Positions 24,427-33,256 of a DNA stretch of 64,000 nt are shown here, in pieces. The stretch covers positions 124,001 through 188,000 of the forward strand of contig CAVTZF010000030.1 of NCBI GenBank assembly GCA_963739095.1. Reading direction: 5' to 3'. The stretch's first letter is position 1. The number at the start of each line of letters is the position of its first letter. A model generated the notes under the pieces. The model made no database searches, was not told where the DNA came from, and worked only from the letters and a program-made list of their open reading frames with translations. The position numbers and the translations under genes were made by a program. Source of the stretch: JACVRW01 sp963739095. GTDB taxonomy: Bacteria; Actinomycetota; Thermoleophilia; Solirubrobacterales; Thermoleophilaceae.

Positions 24427-25187
24427 TCAACCGGCGCGGATGCGCACCCGGCGGGCATTGCCCGCGCGGTCGACGGCCCGAATCACGAACCGGTAACGCG
24501 CCAACCCGCGAGCCCGCGCCAGCGCGCGACGGCCCGCGGCCGTCAACCGCACCGAGACCAGCAACCGCTCACCCCCGTACCGGGCCTTGGCCCGACCGGT
24601 CCCCAATGGCGAACCGCCTGCCGCCGCCACCAACGACACGCGCACCGACCCCGGCTCCGACGTCCGCACCAGCATCGGCAGACGACCCCTCGCGGCCACG
24701 TGCTCGACAGGAGCCGCGGTCAGCAACTCGACGCCGCGGACCCGCGGCGCCACGGCGTCGTTGACGTTCGACCCGTAAGTGATCTTGTTATTTGCCCCCA
24801 CGTCGCACCCATAATCGTTCGATTGGGGCCAGCAGCTGAACTCGGAGTCCTGCCACTGCACCAACACGCCCGTCAGGGTTTCGGCCCGCGCTCCTCGTCC
24901 CACAGCACCTGCCCATTTTGGTTCGCGAGTGCCTGCGCGTTGAACGTGACGCTCACCGGCGCGTCGCCGGCGCGCAGACGCTGGGGCAAGGCCTCGCAGG
25001 GCTGTGGCGTGGGGGGGCCCTCATCGGCGTCATAGGAAAGATCGTCGCCGTCCAGGAGTTGGATCGAGAACCCCGCAGAACAGTTGTTCCCGGCCACCTG
25101 CGCTCGCGGCGCCGCCCAGCCGATCGCCGACGCGGCGAGCAACGAAACCGAGGCCGCCGCCGCGACCACCGCAACCAATCCACGCAT
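24427..25187 (-). pseudogene. Secreted protein, unknown function, one frameshift near 24875
   Basis: The ATG at 25185-25187 has a strong AAGGAG site and a signal peptide (LVAVVAAAASVSLLAASAIGWA). The mature part (NNCSAGFSIQLLDGDD, FNAQALANQNGQVLWDEE) then continues in another frame (ARAETLTGVLVQWQDSEFS) and ends in a C-terminal beta-domain (RYRFVIRAVDRAGNARRVR), like bacterial Ig-like or fibronectin-like modules. A missing base near 24875 would join them into about 253 residues. If the break is real the product ends as a 104-residue secreted stub. Not recognised as a family. Confidence 0.6.
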
Positions 25188-25230
25188 TCTCCCCACTCCT
25201 TCCTTCGAGCGCAACGACGCGCTGACGGCA

Positions 25231-25302
25231 TGGGCGCGGCTGGGTTCGAACCAGCGACCTCTCGCGTGTGAGGCGAGCGCTCTCCCGCTGAGCTACGCGC
25301 CC
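25231..25302 (-). tRNA. tRNA-Val (anticodon CAC)
   Basis: The - strand folds as a complete 72-nt cloverleaf: acceptor GGGCGCG with CGCGCCC and discriminator A, D-arm GCTCAGCGGGAGAGC, anticodon stem CTCGC/GCGAG with loop CTCACAC (anticodon CAC), and T-arm GCTGG-TTCGAAC-CCAGC. CCA is not encoded. It reads GUG valine codons. The variable loop is short and there is no intron. Confidence 0.96.
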
Positions 25303-25350
25303 GGGAGAGGACGACAGTTTAGTCTGGCGCGCGTCAGAGAACAGGCAGTC

Positions 25351-26241
25351 ATGGGTCGTGTGGGGACCGTCGTCAAGCGGACGCTCGTCGGCTTTTACGA
25401 CGACCAGGCCACCCACCACGCGGCGGCACTGACCTACTACTCGTTGATGTCGCTGTTCCCGGCCGTGCTCCTGGCCTTGTCCCTCCTCGGCCTGCTCGGG
25501 CAGTACCCCGAGACCTACAACGCCATCATCGGCTACCTCGAAGACGTGGCGCCGGCCTCGGTCGTCGACCCGCTCGACCGGTCGCTGCGCTCGGCGCTCC
25601 AGAGCAAGGGAACCGCCACGACGACGCTCATCCTCAGCGTGCTCGTCGCGCTATACGGGACGACCGGCGTGCTCGAGGCTGCGCGGCGCGCGCTCAACGT
25701 CGTGTTCAAGGCGAAGAAGGGCCGGAGCTTCCTGCGACGCAAGGCGGTCGACGTCCTGTCCAGTGCGATCCTGATGACGCTGGTCCTCGTGAGTCTCGTG
25801 ATGGTCTTCGTCGGCGGGCGCTTTGCCGCGGACATCTTCGGCTTCATCGGGCTGGGCTCCACCGCGGCCGACGTGTGGAGCTACGTGCGCTGGCCGGGCG
25901 CCTTCGTCGCTGCGACGCTCGCGTTCTCCTACATCTACTACGTCACGCCCGACGTCGAGCACCGCGCGTTCCACTGGATCACGCCCGGTGCGATCGTTGG
26001 CGTCCTGACCTGGCTGCTCGTGTCCTTCGGGCTCTCCACCTATCTGTCGGCTATCGGCGACCTCGGGGCGCTCTACGGCACGTTCACGGCCGCGATCGTG
26101 TTGGTCGGTTGGCTCTGGCTGACGAACGTGTCGCTGCTCTTCGGCGCCGAGTTGAACGCCGAGATCGAACGCGAGAAGCAGTTGGCCGAGGGCGTCCCGC
26201 CCGGCGAGACCCTCAATCTGCCGGACCTCGGGGCGCCGTAG
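25351..26241 (+). CDS. YihY/BrkB family membrane protein
   Basis: 296 residues with six membrane segments. The family signature is clear: AALTYYSLMSLFPAVLLALSLLG, LYGTTGVLEAARRALNVVFKAK, and the final LVGWLWLTNVSLLFGAELNAEIE. These are inner-membrane proteins of uncertain function, often annotated as RNase BN in error. The ATG at 25351 is chosen; the frame runs upstream through the tRNA without meaning. It is a lone gene, divergent from the tRNA. Confidence 0.9.
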   Translation: MGRVGTVVKRTLVGFYDDQATHHAAALTYYSLMSLFPAVLLALSLLGLLGQYPETYNAIIGYLEDVAPASVVDPLDRSLRSALQSKGTATTTLILSVLVALYGTTGVLEAARRALNVVFKAKKGRSFLRRKAVDVLSSAILMTLVLVSLVMVFVGGRFAADIFGFIGLGSTAADVWSYVRWPGAFVAATLAFSYIYYVTPDVEHRAFHWITPGAIVGVLTWLLVSFGLSTYLSAIGDLGALYGTFTAAIVLVGWLWLTNVSLLFGAELNAEIEREKQLAEGVPPGETLNLPDLGAP

Positions 26242-26345
26242 GCGCTCACCGAGGCCTTTGCGCCAGGTTGGGTCTGGGCGCGCTTTGGGCCGCATCCGCG
26301 GGGGTAGGCTGCCGAGCGCCAGCACACTCCCAGGAGGTGTTCCTG

Positions 26346-26903
26346 ATGAAGGGGCGTGTAAAGCTCGCTGACCGGTGTGGGGGTGATCGCGGCGGTGACG
26401 GCTGCGCCACGGTTGCGGTGGCCGGGGGAGGCGACAGCATCCGCGAGGAGCTCAGCGGTTACGAGGAGACGCTGGTCGCTCTGTCGACCACGGGCAACGG
26501 AACGTTCAAGGCCCGCATCAACGAGAGGCGAGCAGGAGATCGACTACCGGCTCCGCTACGCCGCGCTCGAGGGCAACGTGACGCAGGCGCACATCCACTT
26601 CGGAGCCACGGGCACAGACCGGCGGCATCAGCGTCTTCCTGTGCACGAACCTCGGCAATGGGCCCGGCGGGTACGCAGGCTCTGCCCGCCCGCGCCGGCC
26701 TCGGTCAGCGGCACCCTGAGGCCAGCCGACGTGATCGGCCCGGCGGCCAGGGCATCACCGCCGGCCAGTTCCACGAGCTGGTCGACGCGATCCGGCGCGG
26801 GGCGACCTACGCCAACGTCCACAGCACGCTGTATCCGGGCGGGGAGATCCGGGCGCAGCTTGAGGAGGACGACGATCGCGGCCACGACCGCGACGACGAC
26901 TGA
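26346..26903 (+). pseudogene. CHRD-domain secreted protein, several frame breaks
   Basis: AGGAGGTGTTCCTG precedes the ATG at 26346. Pieces in all three frames add up to one protein: MKGRVKLA, a hydrophobic GVIAAVTAA stretch, LSGYEETLVALSTTGNGTFKARI, then YRLRYAALEGNVTQAHIHFG, then GGISVFLCTNLGNGP, then GQGITAGQFHELVDAI and VHSTLYPGGEIRAQLEED. The middle and end match the CHRD domain, a secreted beta-fold found in chordin and bacterial surface proteins. At least four single-base corrections are needed in 558 bp. Read as it stands, no full-length product can be made. Confidence 0.7.
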
Positions 26904-27014
26904 GAGCTGACAGGCGCTAGGCCGTCACGGCCTCGGCGCCCCGCGCCGGGGCCGTGCGGCCGTTCCGTCTGGGACGATCCGCGGTCTCAGCCCAGCGAGA
27001 GAGGAGACCGTGAG

Positions 27015-27587
27015 ATGAGAAGGATTCCGCCCGCTCCGTCCGTCGCCCGCCCTGGTCGTTGCCTCAGTGGCGTTGTTCCTTGCACTCGGCGGCGTTGGAT
27101 ACGCGGCACTCCACATCCCCGCGGGCAGCGTCAACAGCTCACATCTCGCCACCGGCTCGGTGAAGAAGAGTGAGATCGCGACGAATGCGGTTGGGAGCGC
27201 GGAGCTTGCGTCGTCGGCGGTGAAGTCGGCCGACGTCGCGAACGGCTCGATCAAGGGCGCCGACCTCGCCTCGGCTGCCGCGCCGGACGTGTACGCGGCG
27301 TACCTGCAGCCGGACGGCGCCAGCTCGAGCATCAAGGTTGGCTGGCAGACCGCTCGTTCGACCGCCCGCGCTCGTCTACAACGGCTCCGGCCGCTACTCG
27401 GTCACCTTCCAGCGCGAGGGAGGCCTGGGCTGTGCGGTCCCGACCGCGATGGCGGTTCGACGCCGGCTCCGCCGTGACCTTCCGGGTGTGCCGGGCTCGG
27501 GCTGCAATGCCCAGGAGACCACGTTCGACGCTCGCCACCAGCAACGGCCAGAACGTGCAGTTCCTGCTGCAGGTGGCGTTCACGTAG
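27015..27587 (+). pseudogene. Actinobacterial surface protein (repeat stalk), frame disrupted
   Basis: The start is ATG at 27015 after GAGGAG. The sense passes through frames: RPSPALVVASVALFLALGGVGYAAL (membrane or signal segment), then a stalk of about 10-residue units (GSVNSSHLATGSV, KKSEIATNAV, GSAELASSAV, KSADVANGSI, KGADLASAA), then ALVYNGSGRYSVTF and a tail ending SNGQNVQFLLQVAFT. This architecture is frequent in Solirubrobacterales. At least three single-base insertions are needed to read it as one chain. It is probably displayed outside the cell when intact. Confidence 0.7.
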
Positions 27588-27598
27588 CTTCCGCGCCA

Positions 27599-28360
27599 TT
27601 GCAGGCGCGCAGGTACCCGTATGGCGAGCGCCGGGATCAGTTCGGCGAGCTGACGCTGCCCGATGGGCAGGGGCCGTTCCCGGTGGCGGCCCTGATCCAC
27701 GGCGGCTTCTGGCGGGCGCGTTACGACCTGCGCCTGGAGGACCGGCTCGTGGCCGATCTCGCCGGCCGCGGCTGGGCCGCGTGGAACATCGAGTACCGGC
27801 GGCTCGGCTGGCGCAGCCGCGGCGGCTGGCCGGCCACCTTCGAGGACGTGGCCGCCGCGATCGACATGCTCGGCCGGCTCGACGAGTCACTCGATCTCGC
27901 GCGCGTGATGGCGATCGGGCACTCGGCCGGCGGTCACCTGGCCTTCTGGGCCGCGGCCCGCCGTGGGCTGCCGGCCGGCTCCCCGGGTGCGGAGCCGCGC
28001 ATCCGGCTGGCGGGCGCGGTGGCGCAGGCGGGCGTGCTCGACCTGCGCGAGGCTTCCAGGCTCGCCCTCTCGCGGCGCGCGGTCGAGTCGCTGCTAGGCG
28101 GCTCGCCCATGAAGTGGCCCGCGCGCTACGACGCCGCCTCCCCGATCGAGCGGTTGCCGCTCGGGCTCCCGCAGCTCGTCGTACACGGTGATGCCGACGA
28201 CGTCGTGCCGATCTCGATCGCGCGCGCCTACGCCGAGCGGGCGGCCGCGGCCGGCGACCCGTGCGAGCTCGCGGAGCTGCCGGGCGCCGGCCACGACGAG
28301 CATCTCGACCCGGCGAGCGACGCCTGGCGTACGGTGACCGAGTGGCTCGAGCGCCAGTGA
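27599..28360 (+). CDS. Alpha/beta hydrolase, kynurenine formamidase-like
   Basis: About 253 residues of alpha/beta-hydrolase fold. The oxyanion motif is LIHGGFW, the nucleophile Ser in GHSAGGHLAFW, Asp in HGDADDVVP and His in GAGHDEHLDP. HGGxW with GHSAGGH is the mark of arylformamidases of the AFMID type, which hydrolyse N-formylkynurenine. The next gene is kynureninase and its GTG overlaps this stop (GTGA), which strongly supports that function. Start is uncertain; a TTG at 27599 follows the stop of the surface protein. Confidence 0.8.
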   Translation: MQARRYPYGERRDQFGELTLPDGQGPFPVAALIHGGFWRARYDLRLEDRLVADLAGRGWAAWNIEYRRLGWRSRGGWPATFEDVAAAIDMLGRLDESLDLARVMAIGHSAGGHLAFWAAARRGLPAGSPGAEPRIRLAGAVAQAGVLDLREASRLALSRRAVESLLGGSPMKWPARYDAASPIERLPLGLPQLVVHGDADDVVPISIARAYAERAAAAGDPCELAELPGAGHDEHLDPASDAWRTVTEWLERQ

Positions 28361-29583
28361 GCGAGCGCGCCCGCGCCGAGCGGCTCGACGCGGACGATCC
28401 GCTTGCGGGATTTCGCGAGCGCTTCGTGATCGACGACCCCCGGACGATCTATCTCGACGGCAACTCGCTCGGTCGGCTGCCGCACGCCACCCGCGCCCGC
28501 ATCGGCGCGCTCGTCGACCAGTGGGGCACGGAGCTCGTGAGTGGCTGGCACGACTGGATCGAGCTGCCCGCGCGGGTCGGCGACCTGATCGCCGAGGCCG
28601 TCCTGGGCGCCCGCCCGGGCGAGGTGATCGTGTCCGACTCGACCACCGTCAACCTCTACAAGCTCGCACACGCCGTCGCGGCCGGACGCGAGGGCGCGAT
28701 CGTCGCGCACGCCGGCGACTTCCCGACCGACCGCTACGTGCTGCAGGGCCTCGCCGCTGCGCTCGGCCGCGAGCTGCGGCTGTTCGAGTCCGACCCCATC
28801 GACGGCCCCCACGCCGGCGACGTCGAGCGCGCCTGCGCGGACGGGCCGGTCGCGCTCGTCTGCCTCTCACACGTGGACTACCGCTCGAGCGCCGTGGCCG
28901 ACACGCGGGCGATACAGGCTGCCGCGGGCGCGCCGGTGATCTGGGACCTGAGTCACTCGGCGGGCGTGCTGCGCGCCGACGGGATCGGCCTGGCCGTCGG
29001 CTGCACCTACAAGTACCTGAACGCGGGACCCGGCGCGCCCGCCTTCCTATACGTGCGCGAGGACCTGCAGGACGGGCTGCGGACGCCGATCCAGGGCTGG
29101 TTCGGGCAGCGCCTGCAGTTCGAGATGGGGCGCGACTACGACGCCGAGCCCGGCGTCGCCGGCTTCCTCGCCGGTACGCCGAACGTGCCCGCGCTGGTCG
29201 CGATCGAGGAGGGGGCGAGGCTCGTGAGCGAGGCCGGCCTCGATCGCCTGCGGACGAAGGTGGAGGCGCTCAGCGCTTACCTCGTCGAGCTCCACGACGC
29301 CTGGCTGGCGCCGCTCGGCTTCGAGCTCGGCAGCCCGCGCGACCCGAGCCGGCGCGGCGGGCACGTGAGCTTGCGCCACGCGGAGGCATGGCCGATCTGC
29401 CGCGTGCTCATCGAGCGTGCGCACGTGATCCCCGACTTCCGCGCTCCGGACTCGATCCGGCTCGGCCTGCCGCCGCTGTACACGCGTTTCGTCGACGTTC
29501 ACGATGCGCTCGAGCGGTTGCGCACGCTCATGGAGCGCGGCGAGCAGCGCGAGGTCGATCCGGCCAGGCCGCGGGTTACCTAG
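28357..29583 (+). CDS. kynU: Kynureninase
   Basis: 408 residues, PLP-dependent fold type I. Signatures are IYLDGNSLGRLP near the start, SDSTTVNLYKLA (PLP phosphate site), WDLSHSAGV (PLP Asp) and CTYKYLNAGPGAPAF with the PLP Lys. It cleaves kynurenine to anthranilate and alanine in tryptophan breakdown. It is coupled to the formamidase upstream. Tryptophan 2,3-dioxygenase, the step before, is not in the window. The 3' end overlaps the convergent RidA gene by 4 bp. Confidence 0.93.
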   Translation: MSERARAERLDADDPLAGFRERFVIDDPRTIYLDGNSLGRLPHATRARIGALVDQWGTELVSGWHDWIELPARVGDLIAEAVLGARPGEVIVSDSTTVNLYKLAHAVAAGREGAIVAHAGDFPTDRYVLQGLAAALGRELRLFESDPIDGPHAGDVERACADGPVALVCLSHVDYRSSAVADTRAIQAAAGAPVIWDLSHSAGVLRADGIGLAVGCTYKYLNAGPGAPAFLYVREDLQDGLRTPIQGWFGQRLQFEMGRDYDAEPGVAGFLAGTPNVPALVAIEEGARLVSEAGLDRLRTKVEALSAYLVELHDAWLAPLGFELGSPRDPSRRGGHVSLRHAEAWPICRVLIERAHVIPDFRAPDSIRLGLPPLYTRFVDVHDALERLRTLMERGEQREVDPARPRVT

Positions 29584-29966
29584 AGCGCGACGATCGCGTC
29601 GATCTCGACGTCCGCGCCCTTCGGCAGCCCCGCCACGCCGACCGCCACTCGAGCCGGCGGATCCTCCTCGCCGAAGAACTCGGCATACACCTCGTTCACG
29701 CGCGCGAAGTCGCCCATGTCGGTCAGGTAGACCGTGCAGCGCACGGCCTGCGAGAGCGACGCGCCGGCGGCCTCGCACACGGCCGACAGGTTCTCCAGGC
29801 AGCGCCGCGCCTGACCCTCGATGTCCTCCTTGACGAGCTCGCCGCTCGATGGGTCGAGCGGGACCTGGCCGGAGCAGAACAGGAGCGAGCCGGTGCGGAT
29901 CGCCTGGCTGTAGGGGCCGATCGCGCCGGGGGCGTTCTCGGTGGACACGGGCATGCGCAGGGCCAT
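29580..29966 (-). CDS. ridA: RidA family reactive enamine/imine deaminase
   Basis: 128 residues: GAIGPYSQAIRTGSLLFCSGQVPLDP, the Arg in VRCTVYLTDMGDF, and PARVAVGVAGLPKGADVEIDAIV at the end, which match the YjgF/RidA signature including the Arg that holds the substrate carboxylate and the C-terminal Glu. Such proteins destroy 2-aminoacrylate and similar products of PLP enzymes. It lies convergent with a PLP enzyme gene (kynureninase), which fits. AGGAG stands 4 nt before the ATG at 29964-29966. Confidence 0.92.
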   Translation of the reverse strand: MALRMPVSTENAPGAIGPYSQAIRTGSLLFCSGQVPLDPSSGELVKEDIEGQARRCLENLSAVCEAAGASLSQAVRCTVYLTDMGDFARVNEVYAEFFGEEDPPARVAVGVAGLPKGADVEIDAIVAL

Positions 29967-30018
29967 GAAACTCCTATCGTCGAGGTAAGAAGTCGTGCGT
30001 TCGCGACGCATAGCTTGC

Positions 30019-30654
30019 ATGACCCTGAATGATCACCGCGTGCCCGCGCTCGCGCCGGCGGCGGCGCCGGACTCCGGTGCACAGGAGCGGCGCATCGATC
30101 ACGCCGCCGTGCGGCGCGCGGCGGGGGACCTGCTCCGCGCGCTCGGCGCCGACGTCGATGCCGAGGCCCTCGAGGAGACGCCGCGCCGTGTCGCGGACGC
30201 GTACGCCGAGCTGTTGACTCCCCGGCCGTTTCGGGCGACCACGTTCCCGAACGACGACGGCTACGACCAGCTGATCGTGGCCCGGTCGATCCCGTTCCAC
30301 TCGCTCTGCATGCACCATCTGCTCCCCTTCCACGGGACCGCGCACATCGGCTACCTCCCCGGAGAACGGATCATCGGCCTCAGCAAGCTCGGCCGCATCG
30401 TCGAGTTCTTCAGCCGCGACCTCCAGATCCAGGAACGGCTGACCACGCAGATCGCCGGCTGGCTCCAGCGCGAGCTCGAGCCGAAGGGCGTCGGCGTCGT
30501 CCTCGAGGCCGAGCACCTGTGCATGTCCCTGCGCGGGGTGCAGAAGCTCGGCGCCAAGACCGTGACCTCGGCCCTTCACGGCGCCGTTCGCGACGACCCC
30601 CGCACCCGCCAGGAGTTCCTGGCCCTGACCACGAGGACATCCCATGACGAGTGA
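30019..30654 (+). CDS. folE: GTP cyclohydrolase I
   Basis: 211 residues. Zinc ligands Cys and His are in SLCMHHLLPFHG, and the second Cys is in HLCMSLRGV. The active-site stretch GLSKLGRIVEFFSRDLQIQERLT is standard. It converts GTP to 7,8-dihydroneopterin triphosphate, the first step of folate. The ATG at 30019 follows the divergent ridA promoter region. It is followed, with an 11-bp overlap, by a FAD reductase gene. It lies outside the PTPS-like run at 17-24 kb, so any supply of a pterin precursor to that cluster would be by a shared pool. Confidence 0.95.
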   Translation: MTLNDHRVPALAPAAAPDSGAQERRIDHAAVRRAAGDLLRALGADVDAEALEETPRRVADAYAELLTPRPFRATTFPNDDGYDQLIVARSIPFHSLCMHHLLPFHGTAHIGYLPGERIIGLSKLGRIVEFFSRDLQIQERLTTQIAGWLQRELEPKGVGVVLEAEHLCMSLRGVQKLGAKTVTSALHGAVRDDPRTRQEFLALTTRTSHDE

Positions 30655-31888
30655 CCAGACCCACATCATTGTCGGCGCCAGCCTGGCCGGCGCCAAGGCC
30701 GCCGAGACGCTCCGCGAGGAGGGCTTCGACGGGCGCGTCGTGTTGGTCGGCAGCGAGCACGAGCGCCCCTACGAGCGCCCGCCGCTGTCGAAGGACTACC
30801 TGCGCGGCGAGGTGGGGCGGGAGAAGGTCTATGTCCACGACGAAGGTTTCTACGCCGAGCATGACATCGAGCTGCGCCTGGGTCGCACGGCGGTGAGCCT
30901 GAACACGTCGACCAGCGAGGTCGCCCTCGACGACGGCGAGCGGCTGAGCTACGACCGGCTCCTGCTCACCCTGGGTGCCGAGCCGCGCCGCCTCTCGGTT
31001 CCGGGGGTCGACCTGGACGGCGTGCTCTACCTGCGCAGCGTCCAGAACTCGGACGATCTGCGCGCTCGGCTGGACCGCGGCGGTGCGGTCGTCGTGATCG
31101 GCGCCGGTTGGATCGGCGCCGAGGTCGCGGCCTCCGCCCGGCAGCGCGGCCTCGACGTCACGGTCATCGAGCCGGGCTCGCTCCCGCTCGAGCGCGTGCT
31201 GGGCGCCGAGCTGGGCGCCATATACCGCGACATCCACACGGACCACGGCGTTCAGATGCTGACGGGCACCGGTGTCGAGGCGATCGAGGGCGACGGGGCG
31301 GTCGAGCGTGTCCGCACCAGCGATGGACGCAAGCTGGAGTGTGATTTCGTCGTGGTCGGGGTCGGCGTGCAGCCGCGCGCCGCACTCGCCGCCCAGGCCG
31401 GCATCGCCGTCGACAACGGCATCCTCGTCGACGAGCGGCTTCACACGAGCGTGCCGGGCGTGTTCGCCGCAGGTGACGTCGCGAATGCCCACCACCCCTT
31501 CTACGGCGCGCGGATCAGGGTGGAGCATTGGGCCAACGCCCTCAACCAGGGCCCGGCCGCAGCGCGCAGCATGCTCGGCCACGAGGGTGCGTACGAGCGT
31601 CTGCCGTACTTCTTCTCCGACCAGTACGAGGTCGGCATGGAGTACACGGGCTTTGCCCGGGACTGGGACCGCGTCGTGTTCCGCGGCGACCCCGCGACGC
31701 GGGAGTTCATCGCCTTCTGGCTGGTGGCCGACCGCGTCGTGGCGGGCATGAACGTAAACGTGTGGGACGTCACCGACCCCATCAAGCGCCTGATCACCGA
31801 TCGCGTGCCGGTGGATGACCGCCGCCTCGCGGATCCCGACGTCCCGCTTGAGGAGCTCGGCCGGGTCGAGGACGGCAGCGTCGCGTGA
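30644..31888 (+). CDS. FAD-dependent ferredoxin reductase-type oxidoreductase
   Basis: 414 residues of the pyridine-nucleotide-disulfide class I layout. FAD motif IIVGASLAGAKAAETL, conserved ERPPLSKDYL, NADH motif VVVIGAGWIGAEVAA, and the second FAD motif GVFAAGDVAN. C-terminal reductase domain follows (VEHWANALNQGPAAARSML). This is the family of rubredoxin/ferredoxin reductases for P450 or dioxygenase systems. No redox-partner gene is beside it. It overlaps folE by 11 bp and tal by 4 bp. Confidence 0.9.
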   Translation: MTSDQTHIIVGASLAGAKAAETLREEGFDGRVVLVGSEHERPYERPPLSKDYLRGEVGREKVYVHDEGFYAEHDIELRLGRTAVSLNTSTSEVALDDGERLSYDRLLLTLGAEPRRLSVPGVDLDGVLYLRSVQNSDDLRARLDRGGAVVVIGAGWIGAEVAASARQRGLDVTVIEPGSLPLERVLGAELGAIYRDIHTDHGVQMLTGTGVEAIEGDGAVERVRTSDGRKLECDFVVVGVGVQPRAALAAQAGIAVDNGILVDERLHTSVPGVFAAGDVANAHHPFYGARIRVEHWANALNQGPAAARSMLGHEGAYERLPYFFSDQYEVGMEYTGFARDWDRVVFRGDPATREFIAFWLVADRVVAGMNVNVWDVTDPIKRLITDRVPVDDRRLADPDVPLEELGRVEDGSVA

Positions 31889-33021
31889 ACCGCCTGCAAG
31901 AGCTTCACGACGCGGGAGTGTCCATCTGGCTCGACACGCTCTCGCGCGAACTGCTCGACAGCGGCGAGTTCGCCCGGCTGATCGCCGACGATGCGGTTAC
32001 GGGCGCGACCTCGAACCCCACGATCTTCGCCAAGGCCATCACGGGCTCGAACAGCTACGACGGTCAGCTCCGTGCCGCCGTCGAATCCGGGATGCGCGAT
32101 CGGCAGGAGCTCTTCCTCGAGCTCGCGCTCGACGACGTTCGCCGGGCGGCCGATCTGCTTCGCCCCGCCTACGCCGACAGCGATGGAGGCGACGGGTTCA
32201 TCTCCTTCGAGTGCACCCCCGATCTGGCCGATGACACGGAGGCCACGATCGAGCAGGCGCTCGATCTCTGGGGCCGGCTCGCACGGCCGAACGTGATGAT
32301 CAAGGTCCCGGCCACCGAGGCCGGGATCCCCGCGATCGAGGAGCTCACCGCCCGCGGCGTCAACGTCAACATCACGCTGCTCTTCTCGCTGGCGCGCTAC
32401 GAGCAGGTGATCGAGGCGTACGTCACCGGGCTCGAGCGGCGGGTCGCCGCCCGCGAACCTGTCGACGCGCTCTCCTCGGTGGCCTCGTTCTTCGTCTCAC
32501 GCGTCGATGCCAAGGCCGATGCGCTGCTTCCAGCCGGCTCCCGCCTGCGCGGTCGCATCGCGCTGGCCAACGCCGGCCTGGCCTACGGGCGCTACCGCGA
32601 GCGCTTCGCCGGCGAGCGCTGGCTCGCGCTGCGCGCGGCGGGCGCTCGTCCTCAGCGACCACTGTGGGCCAGCACCGGCACCAAGGACCCGGCCTACTCC
32701 GACGTGCTCTACGTCGAAGAGCTGATCGCACCCGAGGTCATCAACACGATGCCCGAGGCCACCCTGCGCGCCTTCGGCGACCACGGCAACGTGAGCCACA
32801 CGCTCAGCGAGGACACGAGTGCTGCCGAGGAGACCCTCCGGCGCGCCGAGGAGGCGGGCCTCGACCTTTCCGCCCTGACCGGCCAGCTCGAGCGCGAAGG
32901 AGTGCGCTCGTTCTGCGACTCCTACCGCCACCTGCTCGACTGCATCCAGTCCAAGCTCGAGCGGATCGTGCCGGCAACGGATCTCCCCGCCGGCCTGCCC
33001 GGAGCGCGGGATGCAGGCTGA
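31885..33021 (+). CDS. tal: Transaldolase
   Basis: 378 residues of the long actinobacterial transaldolase type. DAVTGATSNPTIFAKAI holds the substrate loop, NVMIKVPATEAG the Schiff-base Lys, and GVNVNITLLFSLARYEQV the next motif; SSVASFFVSRVDAKAD follows. It exchanges dihydroxyacetone units in the pentose phosphate pathway. The GTG start overlaps the reductase stop (GTGA). Its 3' end overlaps the next small gene by 11 bp. Confidence 0.94.
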   Translation: MNRLQELHDAGVSIWLDTLSRELLDSGEFARLIADDAVTGATSNPTIFAKAITGSNSYDGQLRAAVESGMRDRQELFLELALDDVRRAADLLRPAYADSDGGDGFISFECTPDLADDTEATIEQALDLWGRLARPNVMIKVPATEAGIPAIEELTARGVNVNITLLFSLARYEQVIEAYVTGLERRVAAREPVDALSSVASFFVSRVDAKADALLPAGSRLRGRIALANAGLAYGRYRERFAGERWLALRAAGARPQRPLWASTGTKDPAYSDVLYVEELIAPEVINTMPEATLRAFGDHGNVSHTLSEDTSAAEETLRRAEEAGLDLSALTGQLEREGVRSFCDSYRHLLDCIQSKLERIVPATDLPAGLPGARDAG

Positions 33022-33217
33022 CGCGTCTGGTGGTCCAGCCGGCGTCGTCGCGTGGCGTTGCGCGCGACTGCGCCAGGCCGGCTTCGATGTCGAGCTCGCA
33101 GAGCAGCTCGCGCTCGAGTGCGCTGCGGACCTGCACGCGCTGATCGAGTTGGTCGAAGCCGGCTGCCCGCCATTGCTTGCCGCGCGGATCCTGGCGCCCC
33201 TCGACCGCGAGGCGTGA
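33011..33217 (+). CDS. Small hypothetical protein after tal
   Basis: 68 residues, mostly helical and rich in Ala and Leu, with three Cys and two conserved-looking stretches (RCARLRQAGFDVELAEQLALEC and LIELVEAGCPPLLAARILAPL). It resembles small proteins of unknown function found in actinobacterial gene tails. The ATG at 33011 lies within the last codons of tal. Possibly a helical binding protein; not recognised. Confidence 0.5.
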   Translation: MQADASGGPAGVVAWRCARLRQAGFDVELAEQLALECAADLHALIELVEAGCPPLLAARILAPLDREA

Positions 33218-33256
33218 CCGTTGAGCGCCACGCCGACTGTTAGCGTCGGCACAGCC

